Of a stretch of 64,000 nucleotides of DNA, positions 32,431-44,284 are shown piece by piece. The translations under genes and the position numbers were made by a program. This stretch comes from Acorus gramineus (Eukaryota; Streptophyta; Magnoliopsida; Acorales; Acoraceae), in the NCBI GenBank assembly GCA_030737835.1, contig CM060850.1, forward strand, positions 19,560,216 through 19,624,215, written 5' to 3'. Each line of letters begins with the position of its first letter. The stretch's first letter is position 1. The notes beneath the pieces were generated by a model. The model worked only from the letters and a program-made list of their open reading frames with translations, ran no database searches and was not told the DNA's origin.

Positions 32431-33044
32431 CTTGCTGATTTTTGTACATGTTCCCGCATCTTGATGATGCACCTGGTTGAATTCAGAGGAATTCATGACA
32501 TTTGAGTTGTGATGATATGTAGTCGGCGGATCCGAGTGGATCATATGCGTATGGATAGGCTGTTCTGTTCCCTGCGTTGGATTCGGTAGAGGCTACCCCC
32601 AGCGTTAGAAAGGCCGTCCTTCGGAGGACCCACATAGTAGGCACCTCCTGATTTGGTTTCGGACTGTGCTGAAGTTGTGGGTGGAGACCAAGCGGCCTAC
32701 GGAGTGGAGGGAGAGACTATCGGTGGACCAAGGGTGACCAACAGCCTAGTCAGTCCCAAAATCCTATGTCACCCGTGGTAGGGTGAGGGTGAGGGTGTAG
32801 TGGGTTGGCGATGAGCGACCTACTGGATTTGTGAATAGATGATTATCAGTCCCAATAGCCTATGTCACCCATTGATGGGTGAGGGTGAGGGTGTGGTGGT
32901 TCGGCGAAGTACGAACCACTGGATTATGTTGTTATGTCTTGGAGATTGGATAAATAATGGAATTGTGGTAAATATTGTCTGTGATGCATGGGTTGTGCTG
33001 TTCACTGAGCGTGTGGCTCACCCCTCGCACATGTTTTTCCCCAG

Positions 33045-33109
33045 TGGTCACTGAGCCTGAGCTAGAGCCGGAGCAGCAGTTGGAGCTTTCCGAGGGATTT
33101 CTTCAGTAG
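33045..33109 (+). promoter_or_regulatory. Third splice-framed LTR block ending in a conserved stop
   Basis: Follows the acceptor TTTTTCCCCAG. In the frame continuing from the 36-nt block it reads VTEPELEPEQQLELSEGF then LQ and TAG (33107-33109). Relative to the copy at 48163-48215 (VSSESDPEEELPEGLHQ, TAG) it has exactly 12 extra bases, so the frame and stop are kept. Minus-strand versions end at 26636, 33928, 39223, 53902 and 54463 (approximate). Confidence 0.45.
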
Positions 33110-33452
33110 CGGAGCAGCGCCACGTTCCGCGAGTGCCAGAGGTTATCAGCATCCCTTCTTGACTGTATGTATTTGATTTCCGTGCTTGGCACGTGTTTGT
33201 ATATGTTCAGTTGTATTTGTGTATATTGGCTCTCACAGGACAGATGATTGAGTATCGAGTCTGTAGAATGTTTATTCACAGATTCAGTCTTTTGCTTCCG
33301 CATTTGGTGTATATATCATGTCAGCCCCTTTTGTTGCATGTGTGTCATTCTAGTTGTCTGTGTATGATATATATTATTGACCTCCTGTGTAGGCTTCTGA
33401 TATGATACATACACTTGCCGCGTCCCTGGGTTGGCCGCCCTGGGGCGTGACA

Positions 33453-33582
33453 GAGGAGGCATATCAGCAATCCTAAGAAAACCAGACACTAGGATCAGAA
33501 TACTCATATCAAAATCCTAGGACTCATCTCTACGAAAGAAGACCATTGGCTCTGACAGGACCAGGCTCTGATACCAACTTTT
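33453..33582 (-). other. Element 2 leader with gag start codon and PBS
   Basis: The gag ATG is at 33462-33460 on the minus strand. PBS TGGTATCAGAGCC is at 33576-33564. The leader is nearly identical in elements 1 and 3 (26180-26298, 53440-53559). Confidence 0.85.
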
Positions 33583-36500
33583 TGTCACGCCCCGGGCGTC
33601 CCCGGTACGCGGCAAGTGTATATAAAATATCAGAATCTACACAGGAGGTCAATAATATAACATACACAAGCAACCAGAATGACACACAGACGACAAAAGC
33701 AGGGCTGACATGATATATACACCAAATGCGGAAGCTAAATACTGAATCTGTAATCAAAACACACTACAGACTCCATACATAATCACATGTCCTGTGAGAG
33801 CCAATATACATACAAAGACATCCAACAATAACACAAACGCGTGCCCAAGCACGGAAAATAATACATACAGGCACAAGGGATGCTGATAGCCTCTGAAACT
33901 CGCGGGACGTGGCGCTACTCCGCTACTGATGAAGTCCCTCGGGGAGCTCCTCCTCCAGATCCGACTCAGATGACACTGAAGAGAAAATATTATGCGAGGG
34001 GTGAGCCACACGCTCAGTGAACGGCACAACCCATGCATCACAGACAATATTGACCCCAACCAGATAATCTTTATAATCCACAAACACATTTCTCAAGACA
34101 CAAAATGATAGCAAAAACTCAAAGCCGTGGGTCGCTCGATCGCCAACCCACTACACCCTCACCCTCACCCTCACCCTTCAATGGGTGACAAAGGATATTG
34201 GGACTGGCTACACACAACCAGCGGGTCGCTTCCGCCAACCCGCTACACCCTCACCCTCACCCCTCAAGGGGTGACCAAGGATATTGGGACTTACAATCCA
34301 GTGGGTCGCCACATCGCCGGCCCACCATACCCTCACCCTCACCCTCAACAGGTGACCTAGGCTCTTGGGACTGACTAGGCTGTTGGTCACCCTTGGTCCA
34401 CCGATAGTCTCTCCCCACTCCATAGGTCGTTTGGCCACTCCCACATTCAGCGCAGTCCTTCTACCAAATCAGGAGGTGCCTACTGATGGGAGCCCCTGCA
34501 CGGGACGACCTTTCCAACGCCGGGGTAGTCTCTACACGGATCCAACGAAGGGAACATAACAGCCTATCCATCGCATATGATCCACTCGGATCCGCAGACA
34601 ACACATCCTAACAACTCTAATGTCCTGAATTCCTCAGAACTCCACCAGGGCGCATAACTAAGATGCGGGGAACATGCATAACAGTTATAACAAGGGTGGA
34701 ATATCATTGGGGGAAAGAAACTCGGGAGGGCAGCGTGAGTTCCCGTTATAGGACACCCCGACAACCAAACAAGGAACACGGTGTACCCTAACCCGGGTCT
34801 CACCGCTGTCCTCGCAAGGCCCCTCCCCTATAATATTCACTAAAGCATGCAATCAAATATTTACTAGCATTTAATTTAATAAACAAACTAGTAGGACACA
34901 TGCATAGGCCAAGGCTTCCTAGCATGAGAATAGGGGACATGGTGCATCGCTCATACACATATCCTAAGGGTGCAAGTCCCTAACATGCAAAGTCTAGGGT
35001 AACATGCATTCTACAATTAAATCATGCTCGCATGATATACACATTACAACATGACAATATCAATCCATGGTGCCCCAGGAGAGGTCGGTATACGCCCAAA
35101 ATGCGTATAACACCTCTCTACTGGGTTGGGTTGTCCCACTCACCGAAATCCGAGTCGTCGCACGACCGTCCGTCAAGATCTGCAAGACAGGGTATTGACT
35201 TGGTGAGTAAAATCCACAAACACACTAAAATACCCAAAAATACACTAAAATACTCTAAAATACCCCATACTCGGGCAATCGTACATACGGCACGTACGCA
35301 CGCTAGCCCGAGCACTCCGGCTCACTCCCGCACCACCGGCAACCACCCGCACGGCCACCCGACCCCTCGGGTGCGCCGCCGCGCCTCAGCCCGCGCACCC
35401 AGGCGCCGCTGGGACCCTGCCTGCTGCCCTGGACCCGCAGCCGAGCCACCCGGTGCACCGCGCCCACTGCGCCCCACCGCAGCAGCCCGCGCGCACCCCC
35501 GCCGCGCGCCCCGCGCGCACCACGCGAGCACACCGCACGCCCCGCGCGCCCAGTGCCTCGCCCCGCGCGCACCCACGCGCACCGCCAGCACGACGCCCCG
35601 CACGCACCCCGCGCGCATCATCCGCTCGCACAGCTCTCCGCACCAGCCGCTCGACCAGCACCCGGTATCCGCGACCCAGCACTCGATGTTCAGCGCCCAG
35701 CACCCGGGACCCTCACTCAACGCCCACGCGCAGGCCCGCGCAACACGTGCCCAGCGCGCCTGGCAGCACGCGCCCAGCGCGCCTACCAGCCTGTCCGCGC
35801 TGCTGCCCGTGTTGCCTGCCTGCGCGCGTCGTCGAGTGGCCCGAGCACTGCTCGCCTGCCCGCCCGAGTACTGCCCGCCTGATGCCCGAGCGCCCCCTGC
35901 TAGCTGCTCGAGCATGGCCTGCCCAGCCGGCCTGCCCTGCTCGCACAGCCCGCAGCCATCCTACTCCGCACGCCTCCCCCTGCACCCCCCGAGCGCACGC
36001 CCATGCGCGCACCCGCGCGCACGCGCTCACGCGCCCGACAACTTGGTGCACCCGCTCCCAGCCTACCCGAGCTAGCCCTGCCAGCCTGCCCGGCGCGCAC
36101 GCCCGCCCTGCTGGCCCCCTGCACCACCCTGCGCTGCTGCCCTGCCCGAGACAGCAGCCCGCCAGCCCGAGCTGCAAGCCTGCCAGCCCAAGCTCCTCTA
36201 CCAACCACCTCCGACCACCACCACAGCCTCCGACCACCTCCCACAGCCCTCCGACGGCCACCCACCGCCGTCGACCGCCTCCCAACCACAAATCTACCCT
36301 CCTAACATACATCTAAGCATGAAAAAGAGGGAAAGGAGGCTTACCAAGGGGAGGAAAGGAAATCCGGTTGCTCTCCGCGCACCGAAACCTCTCCCAAAAG
36401 GTTTCCAACGCCCGGATCTACCTCCACCACCGAAATGGCTCAAATCAGGGAAGAAGAGAGGGGAGACGGAGGGGCAAATCTCGCCGGAATCCGGATTTGA

Positions 36501-36933
36501 AAGCACCGGGGTGTAGATCGGGACCCGATCTACACTTCCTATGCTTTAGGTTTTTGGGTTTGAGGGGTCTAAGGGGCTCAAAAGGGAGAAAAATGGAGAA
36601 GAGGAGAGAGAGAGCTCAAGGAAGGAGATGATGAATAGTGCCAGGCACTTTTTAGCTCACCTCTTATATAGTAAGCGACTTAAAATACCCGGATACGCCC
36701 CGGAACTGTGAAATTTCAGAAACGTTACCGGAATTCGATGAAATTTTCGTGAGAGGCCTAAAATGGCACCAGGACACCAAATATGCAGTTAGATTTCCAA
36801 TCGGAGTCCTCTAACTCAGGACGATAGCTAACAGTCCAAAAATTAGCGGTTCCGATCGAAAACTGAAAAAAACAAAAAACTGCCAGAACGCTCCAACGGT
36901 TACCAGCAGGTTAAAAGTGACACATATATAACA
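33583..36933 (-). repeat. Type A LTR, 5' LTR of element 2 (3351 bp)
   Basis: Plus-strand edges TGTCACGCCCCGGGCG (33583) and GTGACACATATATAACA (36933). It contains three minisatellite units (34125-34360), the 36-nt block (35144-35179), the GC tract (35300-36290), a donor-like sequence at about 36345 and a TATA box (36663-36671). Bases 36934-36938 (AATAT) are the candidate right target-site copy. The left one is lost. Confidence 0.88.
36663..36671 (-). promoter_or_regulatory. LTR TATA box, element 2
   Basis: Minus strand CTATATAAG, about 265 bp from the LTR start at 36933, with ACTATTCATCATC about 25-30 bp downstream. The same spacing is seen in the solo LTR at 29935. Confidence 0.6.
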
Positions 36934-37228
36934 AATATGAAATTAGAGCTACACATCGAGCAGGGCTGCTGCCAGAATTTCCATCCCCGGGGTATACTTG
37001 GAAAAATACCCATAACTTTTACTACAAGAATCCAGTTGATCTAATTCCACTTCTGTGCGAAAGCTAACTCAAAACTGGACATCTCATAATAAAATCATAT
37101 TTAAACCTCTTCATCTTGGATTTTAACAAAATCAAATCCAAAACCCAAATTGGAAATACATAACTTAGGAAAAAAAATTATGTACCCAATTTTTCAAACA
37201 GAGCGCTCCAAATGACACAGACACAACA
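36934..37228 (-). repeat. Distal end of a type B LTR
   Basis: Near-identical to 24239-24523, including CATCGAGCAGGGCTGCTGCC and the terminus GACACAGACACAACA. It is most simply the far end of element 3's 5' LTR, separated from 26299-28440 by element 2. Confidence 0.8.
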
Positions 37229-37231
37229 ATA

Positions 37232-38866
37232 GGTTGGCTCAGGTAGGCTGGCAGCGCAGGCAGGCAGGGTTGGAAGGCACAGGGCTGGGCGCTATCGGGC
37301 GTGCGTGCGGGTGGAGCAGGGGTGTTCGGGTGCTGCGCGCCGTGCGGGGGCGTGCGCGCGGGGCGCTGCGCGAGCCACAGTGTGTGCCGTGCGCGCGGGG
37401 CTGCGTGCGGGTGCTGCGCGTAGGGCGCCGCGCGGGGAGTGTGTGCGGGGCGATGCGAGCTGGGGCGCAGTGCGGGCGGGTACGCGTGCGGGGCGCTGCG
37501 CTGGGGCGCAGTGCGCGCGGGTGCACCCGGGGCTGGGCAAGTGGGTGGTGCGAGCGGGCGATGCGAGCTGGTGGTGCGTGCGGGGTGCTCGCGGGATGCG
37601 GCGAAGGGGCGCTGGGCGTGCGGGTGTGCGCGCGGGTTGCTGCGCTGGGGTGCAGTGAGCGCGTGGTGCACCGGTGGGGGGCTCAGCGGGGTGTCCGGGC
37701 GTGCAGGCTGTGCTCGGCCGTGCGTCTAGGCGCGCGGGCTGAGGCGTGGCTGTGCGCCTGGGTCGGGTGGCCGTGCGTACGGCTGCCCGGGGGTTTGGGA
37801 GTGAGTCGGGGTGCTCGGACTCGTGTGCGTAGGGGCCGTATGTACGCTTGTCCGAGTGTTGTGTATTTTTAATGTATTTTTGTCGTATTTGTGTATTTTA
37901 CTCACCAAGTTGGTTACCCTATCTTGCAGATCTCGACGGACGGTCGCGCGACGACCCGGTCTTTGGTGAGTGGGACAATCCAACCCAGTAGAGAGGCGTT
38001 ATATGCACTTGGGCGTATACCGTCCACCCCTGGGGCACCGTAGTTGATATTAACCTGTGTAGTATGTAATCCATGCAAGCATGATTAATGCGTAGAATGC
38101 ATGCCACCCTAGACTTCGTATGTTAGGGACTTGCACCCTTAGGATATGTGTAAGAGCCATGCATCCTGTCACCTTGTTATCATGCTAGGAAAGCCTCGGC
38201 CTATGCATGTGTCCTACTAGTTTGATTTATTAAATTAAATGCTAGCATGCCTTGTATAATATTATAGGGAGGGGCCTTGCGAGGTCAACATTGAGACCCG
38301 GGCTAGGGTACTCCGTGTTCCTTGTTTGGTTGTCGGGATGTCCTATATCGGGACCTCACGCTGCCCTCCCAAGGTTTCTTTTCCCAATAATATTATAAAT
38401 CTCGTTAATTATTATTATATATGTTCCCCGCATCTTGGTTATGCGCCCTGGAGGAATTCTGAAGAATTCATGGCATTAGAGTTGTTGTGATGTGTTGTCG
38501 GCGGATCCGAGTGGATCATATGCGACGGATAGGCTGTTCTGTTCCCTTCGTTGGATCCGTGTAGAGACTGCCCCAGTGTTAGAAAGGCTGTCCCGTGGAG
38601 GGGCTCCCATCAGTAGGCACCTCCTGATTTGGGACGGACTGTGCTGAATGTGGGGGTGGCCGAACGGCCTACGGAGTGAGGAGAGACTATCGGTGGACCA
38701 AGGGTGACCATCAGCCTAGTCTGTCCCAATATCCTATGTCACCATATTGAGGGGTGAGGGTGAGGGTGTAGTGGGTTGGCGATAGCGACCCACTGGATTT
38801 GTGTAGTTCTTGCCACTTTGTGGCTTTAATAATAAAATTGTGGTTAATAATATCTGGTGGTTAATA
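37232..38866 (+). repeat. Plus-oriented LTR fragment
   Basis: Begins inside the GC tract (GGTTGGCTCAGGTAGG) and runs through the 36-nt block (37930-37965), the conserved GTTGTCGG block and one hairpin/G-rich unit (38725-38800). It stops at GGTTAATA before the third block. The right edge is shared with the target site of the solo LTR at 38872. Confidence 0.75.
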
Positions 38867-38871
38867 GGGTG

Positions 38872-41815
38872 TGTCACGCCCCAGGGTGGCCGTCCCCGGG
38901 ATGCGGCAAGTGTATATATGATATCAACAGTCTATACAGGAGGTCAATAACATACTCTAAATAACAGCTAAAAATGACAACACAGACAAAAGCAGGGCTG
39001 GCATGATATATACACAAATAGCGGAAGCTAAAAGACTGAATCTGTAATTCAAAAACATATCACAGACTCGATACATAATCAACTGTCCTGTGAGAGCCAA
39101 TATACACAAATACGCCCAAGTATAATACAAACAGGTGCCCAAGCACGGAAATATATACATACAATCAAAAGAAAGGATGCTGATGGCCTCTAACACTCGC
39201 GGGACGTGGCGCTGCTCCACTACTCATGAAGTCTCTCGGGGAGCTCCTCCTTCAGGTCCGACTCAGTGATAACTGTAGAAAAATATATATGCGAGGGGTG
39301 AGCCACACGCTCAGTGAATAGCACAACCCATGCATCACAATTTATATTAACCACAAATAATTAATCAAGCCTCAAAGTGGCAGGAACTACACAATCCAGT
39401 GGGTCGCTACATCGCCGACCCACCACACCCTCACCCCTCAATAGGTGACATAGGATATTGGGACTGACTAGGCTGTTAATCACCCTTGGTCCACCGATAG
39501 TCTCTCCTCCACTCCGTAGGCCGCTTGGCCACTCCCACACTTCAGCACAGTCCGAATCCAAATCAGGAGGTACCTACTGATGGGAGCCCTCTAACGGGAC
39601 GGCCTTTCTAACGCTGGGGCAGTCTCTATACGGATCCAACGAAGGGAACAGAAACAGCCTATCCATACGCATACGATCCACTCGGATCCGTCGGCAACAC
39701 CTCTCATCAACTCTAATGTCATGAATTCTTCAGAATTCCTCTAGGGCGCATAACTAAGATGCGGGGAAACATATATTATAATATTATTGGGAAAAGAAAC
39801 CTTGGGAGGGCACCATGAGGTCCCGACATAGGACATCCTGACAACCAAACAAGGAACACGGAGTACCCTAGTCCGGGTCTCAATGTTGACCTCGCAAGGC
39901 CCCTTAATATTCCCTAAGGCATGCTAAAATACCATAAGTTCGCATTTAATTTAATAAATTAAACTAGTAGGACACATGCATAGGTCGAGGCTTCCTAGCA
40001 TGAGAACATGGTGACAGGATGCATGGCTCTTACACATATCCTAAGGGTGCAAGTCCCTAACATACACGGTCTAGGGTAGCATGCATACTACATATTAATC
40101 ATGCTTGCATAGATTACATATTAAACAGGTTAATATTAAACTACGGTGCCCCAGGGGAGGACGGTACACGCCTAAGTGCATATAGCGCCTCCCTACTGGG
40201 TTGGGTTGTCCCACTCACCGATAACCGGGTCGTCGCGCGACCGTTCGTCAAGATCTGCAAGACAGGGTAATCAACTCGGTGAGTAAAATACACAAATATA
40301 AACAAAAATACACTAAAATACCCAACACTCGGACAAGCGTACATACGGCCCGTACGCACGCGAGTCCGAGCACCCCGACTCACTCCCGAACCCCTGGGCA
40401 GCCGTACGCACGGCCACCCGACCCAGGCGCACAGCCGCGCCCCAGCCCGCGCGCCCAGACACACGGCCGAGCCCCTGCCCGCATGCCCGGACCCACTGTC
40501 GAGCCCCCCGGGTGCACCGCACGCTCACTGCGCCCCAGCGCAGCAACTCGCGCGCACACCCGCACGCCCTGCGCCCTAGCGCAGCACCCCACGCGCACCA
40601 CCCGCTCGCCTTATCGCGCGCGCACAGCACGCACTGCGCCTCTGCGCAGCGCTCCACCCGCACGCCCCCACACGGCGCCCTGCGCGCAGCACCCGCACGC
40701 GGCCCCGCGCGCACAGTACGCACTGCGCCTCTGCGCAGCTCTCCGCGCGCACGCCCTCGCACGGCGCCCAGCGCGCAGCACCCGCACACCACCCGCGTAC
40801 TGCGCCCCCTGCGCAGCACCCTCGCGCACGCCCGCGCGCGTGCCCTGCTAGCCTGCTCTGCCCGCCCTGCCTGCCAGCCCGCCTGCCTGCGCTGCCAGCC
40901 TACCCGAGACAACCCTACCACCTCCCCGACGGCCACCAATGGCCACCAACAGCCACCAACCGCCACCAACAGCCATGCATACCCCAAAAACACTTCCTAA
41001 CATACATCTAAACAAGAAATGGAAGGAAAGAAACCTTACCCAAGGAGAGGAAAGCAAAAGGGGAGGAGATCGGGTGCTTTTCGCGCACCGAAACACCACC
41101 TCCAAGACTACCACCACCGAGATCTCCAACTCAGCCAAAGAGGGGCTGAAACAGAGGAGAAAAGAGGGTATGAGAAGGGGTCACACATGTGGGAATTCGA
41201 ATCCGAGACCACCGGAAGGTAGATCGGGTTCTTACCTATCCTTTCTCTTCTTAGGGTTTTTTATTTCCACCACTAGAACTAGGTCAAACGGGGGGATTAA
41301 AGAGAGGGAGAGAGAGAGAAATTTTGGAGAAGATGATGAATAGGAGGCTTATGTTGTCGTGGGATTTCTTTATACTCACACACCCACCACACACTCTCAC
41401 ACCCACACTTAGATTAGCCCTAATTAGGTTTAGGCTAGGATTAGATTAGGTTTAAGTGTGGTTTGACCCTAGTCAACCCAACCACACTAAAATCCAAACT
41501 CATTTGACCAAGTCAAAGGTCAACCTTGACCAAGTCAAGTCTCCCAATGACTTTTCGCTCGGTCAAAACCCGGATACGCTTCGGAACTGTGAAATTTTGA
41601 AACGTTACCAGAATTCGATAAAATTTTCGTGAGTGGCTTGGAATGGCACCAGGACACATAATATGCAGTTAGATTTTCAATCGGAGCCCTCAAACTCAGG
41701 GTGATAGCCACAAGTCCAAAATTTTAGCGGTTCTGATCGAAAAACGAAAAAGCTGAAAAACTGCCAGAATGTTCCAATGGTTACCAGAAGGCTAAAAAGT
41801 GACACATATATAATA
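38872..41815 (-). mobile_element. Solo LTR (type A, 2944 bp), target duplication GGGTG
   Basis: Plus-strand left edge TGTCACGCCCCAGG (38872), right edge GTGACACATATATAATA (41815). GGGTG flanks both sides (38867-38871 and 41816-41820). The terminal ACA has changed to ATA. It has the third block, one hairpin unit (39395-39470), the 36-nt block (40219-40254) and the GC tract (40340-40920). Confidence 0.88.
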
Positions 41816-41942
41816 GGGTGAGCTGCGTAAGTTGTGGGGTGGAAATAACGGCCCCCATAAGAAAATTAGTTGTACACATATTTCGATACGATCAGTCTAA
41901 TCCAACTTAAATCGTATTTCAACAACACAACAAAAAGTGGTG

Positions 41943-41946
<4 letters not shown>

Positions 41947-42000
<54 letters not shown>
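41947..42000. repeat. (TA)n microsatellite
   Basis: About 26 TA units. It directly precedes the GRF-like coding fragment and may have replaced its 5' part. Confidence 0.95.
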
Positions 42001-42003
<3 letters not shown>

Positions 42004-42288
42004 TTTAATGAGAGAAAATGCAAATTTTTTGAATGGGTATATCCGTATATTGGTATGGAATATACCAACAAGCATGGGGAAGCTCTATCAAATCAAGAAG
42101 AATCACCAAGACAAGAGGTGGGGATTTCTCCTAATCCATTTTCAAAGATGCATAGCCAACTTGTGGAACTGAAGACTGCCCAAGTTTTAATGAAGTCGGC
42201 TATAGAAGATATGAAGAGCATATTAAAGCTTGTGTTTTTGTTCTTACTTGTTGTAATATGTGCAATTTTATTTAGAACAAATGTGTAA
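41998..42288 (+). pseudogene. GRF zinc-finger protein fragment with C-terminal membrane helix
   Basis: 96 codons, starting with RFNERKCKFFEWVYPYIG. This resembles the second half of a plant GRF-type zinc finger, whose last conserved part is C-x-F-F-x-W. A linker with QLVELKTAQVLMKSAI follows and then a hydrophobic segment (LKLVFLFLLVVICAILF) near the end, as in many small plant GRF proteins. The first zinc ligands are missing upstream, where the TA repeat begins. Family call is by motif only. Confidence 0.45.
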
Positions 42289-42299
42289 TTTTTAGTCAT

Positions 42300-44160
42300 A
42301 TTGCTATCATTTTGAATGTTTGTTCAGATTATGTAATGTTGTTGGTTCAGATTTTGTAATGAAACTTGATGGTTCAACTTATGTAATGAATGGAAGGTGT
42401 TATTTCTAGGCTCCCATAAATAATTCTTGAATGGTTCTCTGCATGTTCATCTACCTTTTTAGATGAGAATTGAGAAAGAGGGAAGAATTGCATTGATTTA
42501 AAATGCCTTTGGAAGTTCATCAAATTTGGCCAATTCAAAAAAACCAATCTGATCCCGGGGATGCCTTTGAACTTATAGAATGGCAGGAGTTCAGTTTCCT
42601 ATTTATAATTCCAGTTCCAAGCAATTTGTTTTTTCATTGGAATTCCAAGTTCCCCCCAATCTGTCACATGAATTCCAAAATAGGTGAGTACTTGATTTGT
42701 TACCGGGAGTTGCAGTTCCAACCAAGTCTCATGGAATTCGAATTCCAAATTTGTTATATCCCCCAAATCCAAATGCACTTTTACATTCTCCACATTCTAT
42801 GTGATGATATATTGCTTGTTTGATGTGTCCTTTTATAGTTTATACTTGTTAAGAGTCCAATTTGGTAAAGCCATCAGCTTGTCGGGGAGAATTATAATAT
42901 TTGTTCCCACCTATCTAAGATAATTGTATGTGAAATTAAATGTATGCAGGCTGCAGTTAACGGTTGTATAATTGCAGCCAGTGTTTAACTTGGTAGTGCA
43001 GCACCTGGAGAGTGGGTATGTGCAATCCTTGGCTCTTTGAGCTCTATCAATTCAGATTATATGCTGATTGTTTTTGTTTGTTGCACCAGAAAAAAATGTT
43101 CTTGGGTTCATATGTATGATGCTCAGAGGGGCTGAGCCAATTCAGGTCCAGTGGAGAAATAGAAAAAGGATAAAAACATGTGTTCTGTAGCCCATCATCA
43201 CTTAAGAAAACTAAAATAAGTGTTCTCCAGCCCAACAACACAAACCTCATTTACCAAGAACAAATGTCATAACTAATTTCTAGTGACCTCATCTGCCAAA
43301 GCATTAGCAATGCTTTCTTCTTAACCTTTCAGGTGCATTCAGTAGCTGCCTCTGTCTACTTTGGAATCAGTCAGTATGTGATAGCTGATTAATTTATCAA
43401 TCCAAGCATTTTTATTTTTTGCATACCACCTATCCATGAAAGTCTGGATAAAAAGAGCCAAACATTCATATTTACAATGAAATAAAAAGTCAAACTCCAA
43501 TGGACTATTCAAACAACAACTACTACTCCTCATTTCAATCACTATCTGACTCCTCATCTAGAGAACATGAAATCAAGAACATGAAATTGAAAGGGTCCTC
43601 CAAAGCTTTTGCCCTACCATGTATTCAACTACATGTCAAATAGCAACAACAGTAACAAAATAATATGAAATTCAACTACATTTGTCCCAACAAAAAGTGT
43701 GTCTTCAAAATCAGGCCCTCCAAAGCTTTTGCCCTGCCATATATACATCAAAGAAGAACCGAAGAACTTGTTTAACAATTAAAAAAAATACGAAACTGTA
43801 TTAATTGCAAACTCCAAAGCAATGCTTTCATGAAACTATGAGAGTTCAAGCTCCTCAATATTTTCATGCATGAATAAAAGACCTACCAACATGCAGACCA
43901 AAGATTAAGCATTTACATAGGGAATCATGTAGATGAAACAGAACAATAAGATATGAAGCCAAGGGAAAAAAAATTACATTCAAATCAAAGATATGGGATA
44001 TTTTTTGCTAGATACCTCACAAAATGGTGGAATTTTGTGTCTATATATCGCGGAGTCTTGTTGTGTGTTTCGTGCTAACCTGAAATATATCACTTGTATC
44101 AACAAATAAAAAAAGACATATATAACAATGTTAATGAGAGTGTTTAATCTAATCTTACAT
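42300..44160. other. Intergenic stretch; one possible decayed exon
   Basis: Mostly AT-rich with no supported gene. At 42951-43015 a segment between TGCAG and GGGTAT reads AAVNGCIIAASV, a stop, then LGSAAPGEW, so it could be a relic exon of an unidentified gene. The paired words CCTCCAAAGCTTTTGCCCT at about 43595 and 43708 are a short direct repeat. Confidence 0.35.
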
Positions 44161-44284
44161 TTATGCTTCTCTTTCTTGCCACACACGCTACACGTTCTCC
44201 TTTGCTTTTCCTTCTCCTCCATCGCTATTTCTATTCCCCCTTCAATCTTTTTCTACTTCCTTTGGTCTTTGAAATGTTTGGAGG

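Larger units (their letters stand above)
29935..33452 (+). mobile_element. Solo LTR (type A, 3518 bp) inserted in gag of element 2
   Basis: Starts TGTTATATTTGTGTCAC and ends GGGGCGTGACA, with the target duplication GAGGA at 29930-29934 and 33453-33457. Order: short promoter region with TATA box (30198), pyrimidine-rich stretch, splice donor-like TTG|GTAAGG (30525/30526), GC tract (30600-31640), 36-nt block (31771-31806), two tandem copies of the conserved GTTGTCGG block, hairpin/G-rich minisatellite (32750-32930), acceptor and third block (33045-33109), and the U5 end. It is complete at both ends with no internal region, hence a product of LTR-LTR recombination. Confidence 0.92.
28641..36933 (-). 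mobile_element. Element 2: Tekay-like copy truncated in pol, split by a solo LTR
   Basis: Order on the minus strand: 5' LTR (36933-33583), PBS, leader, gag start (33462), solo LTR insertion (33452-29935), rest of gag, then the first about 35 codons of pol, ending at about 28641. The 3' LTR and nearly all of pol are absent. It sits within the type B LTR of element 3 (36934 onward). Confidence 0.75.
22104..37228 (-). mobile_element. Element 3: internally deleted Tekay-like retrotransposon, host of nested insertions
   Basis: Read on the minus strand: a 5' LTR of type B (start of the plus-strand copy at 26299; its far end reappears at 36934-37228), PBS (26280-26292), gag fragment, scrambled LTR pieces, RT/RNase H fragment, PPT (24524-24540) and a 3' LTR (24523 down to 22104, truncated). 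Element 2 split the 5' LTR, and about 0.7 kb around the left junction is missing. The model is inferred from matching LTR-B ends at 24239-24523 and 36934-37228. Confidence 0.6.

Noticed and set aside
35032-36316. 347- and 287-codon ORFs rich in Pro, Ala, Arg and His
   Set aside because: Same GC tract in the 5' LTR of element 2, with overlapping open frames on both strands and no domain.
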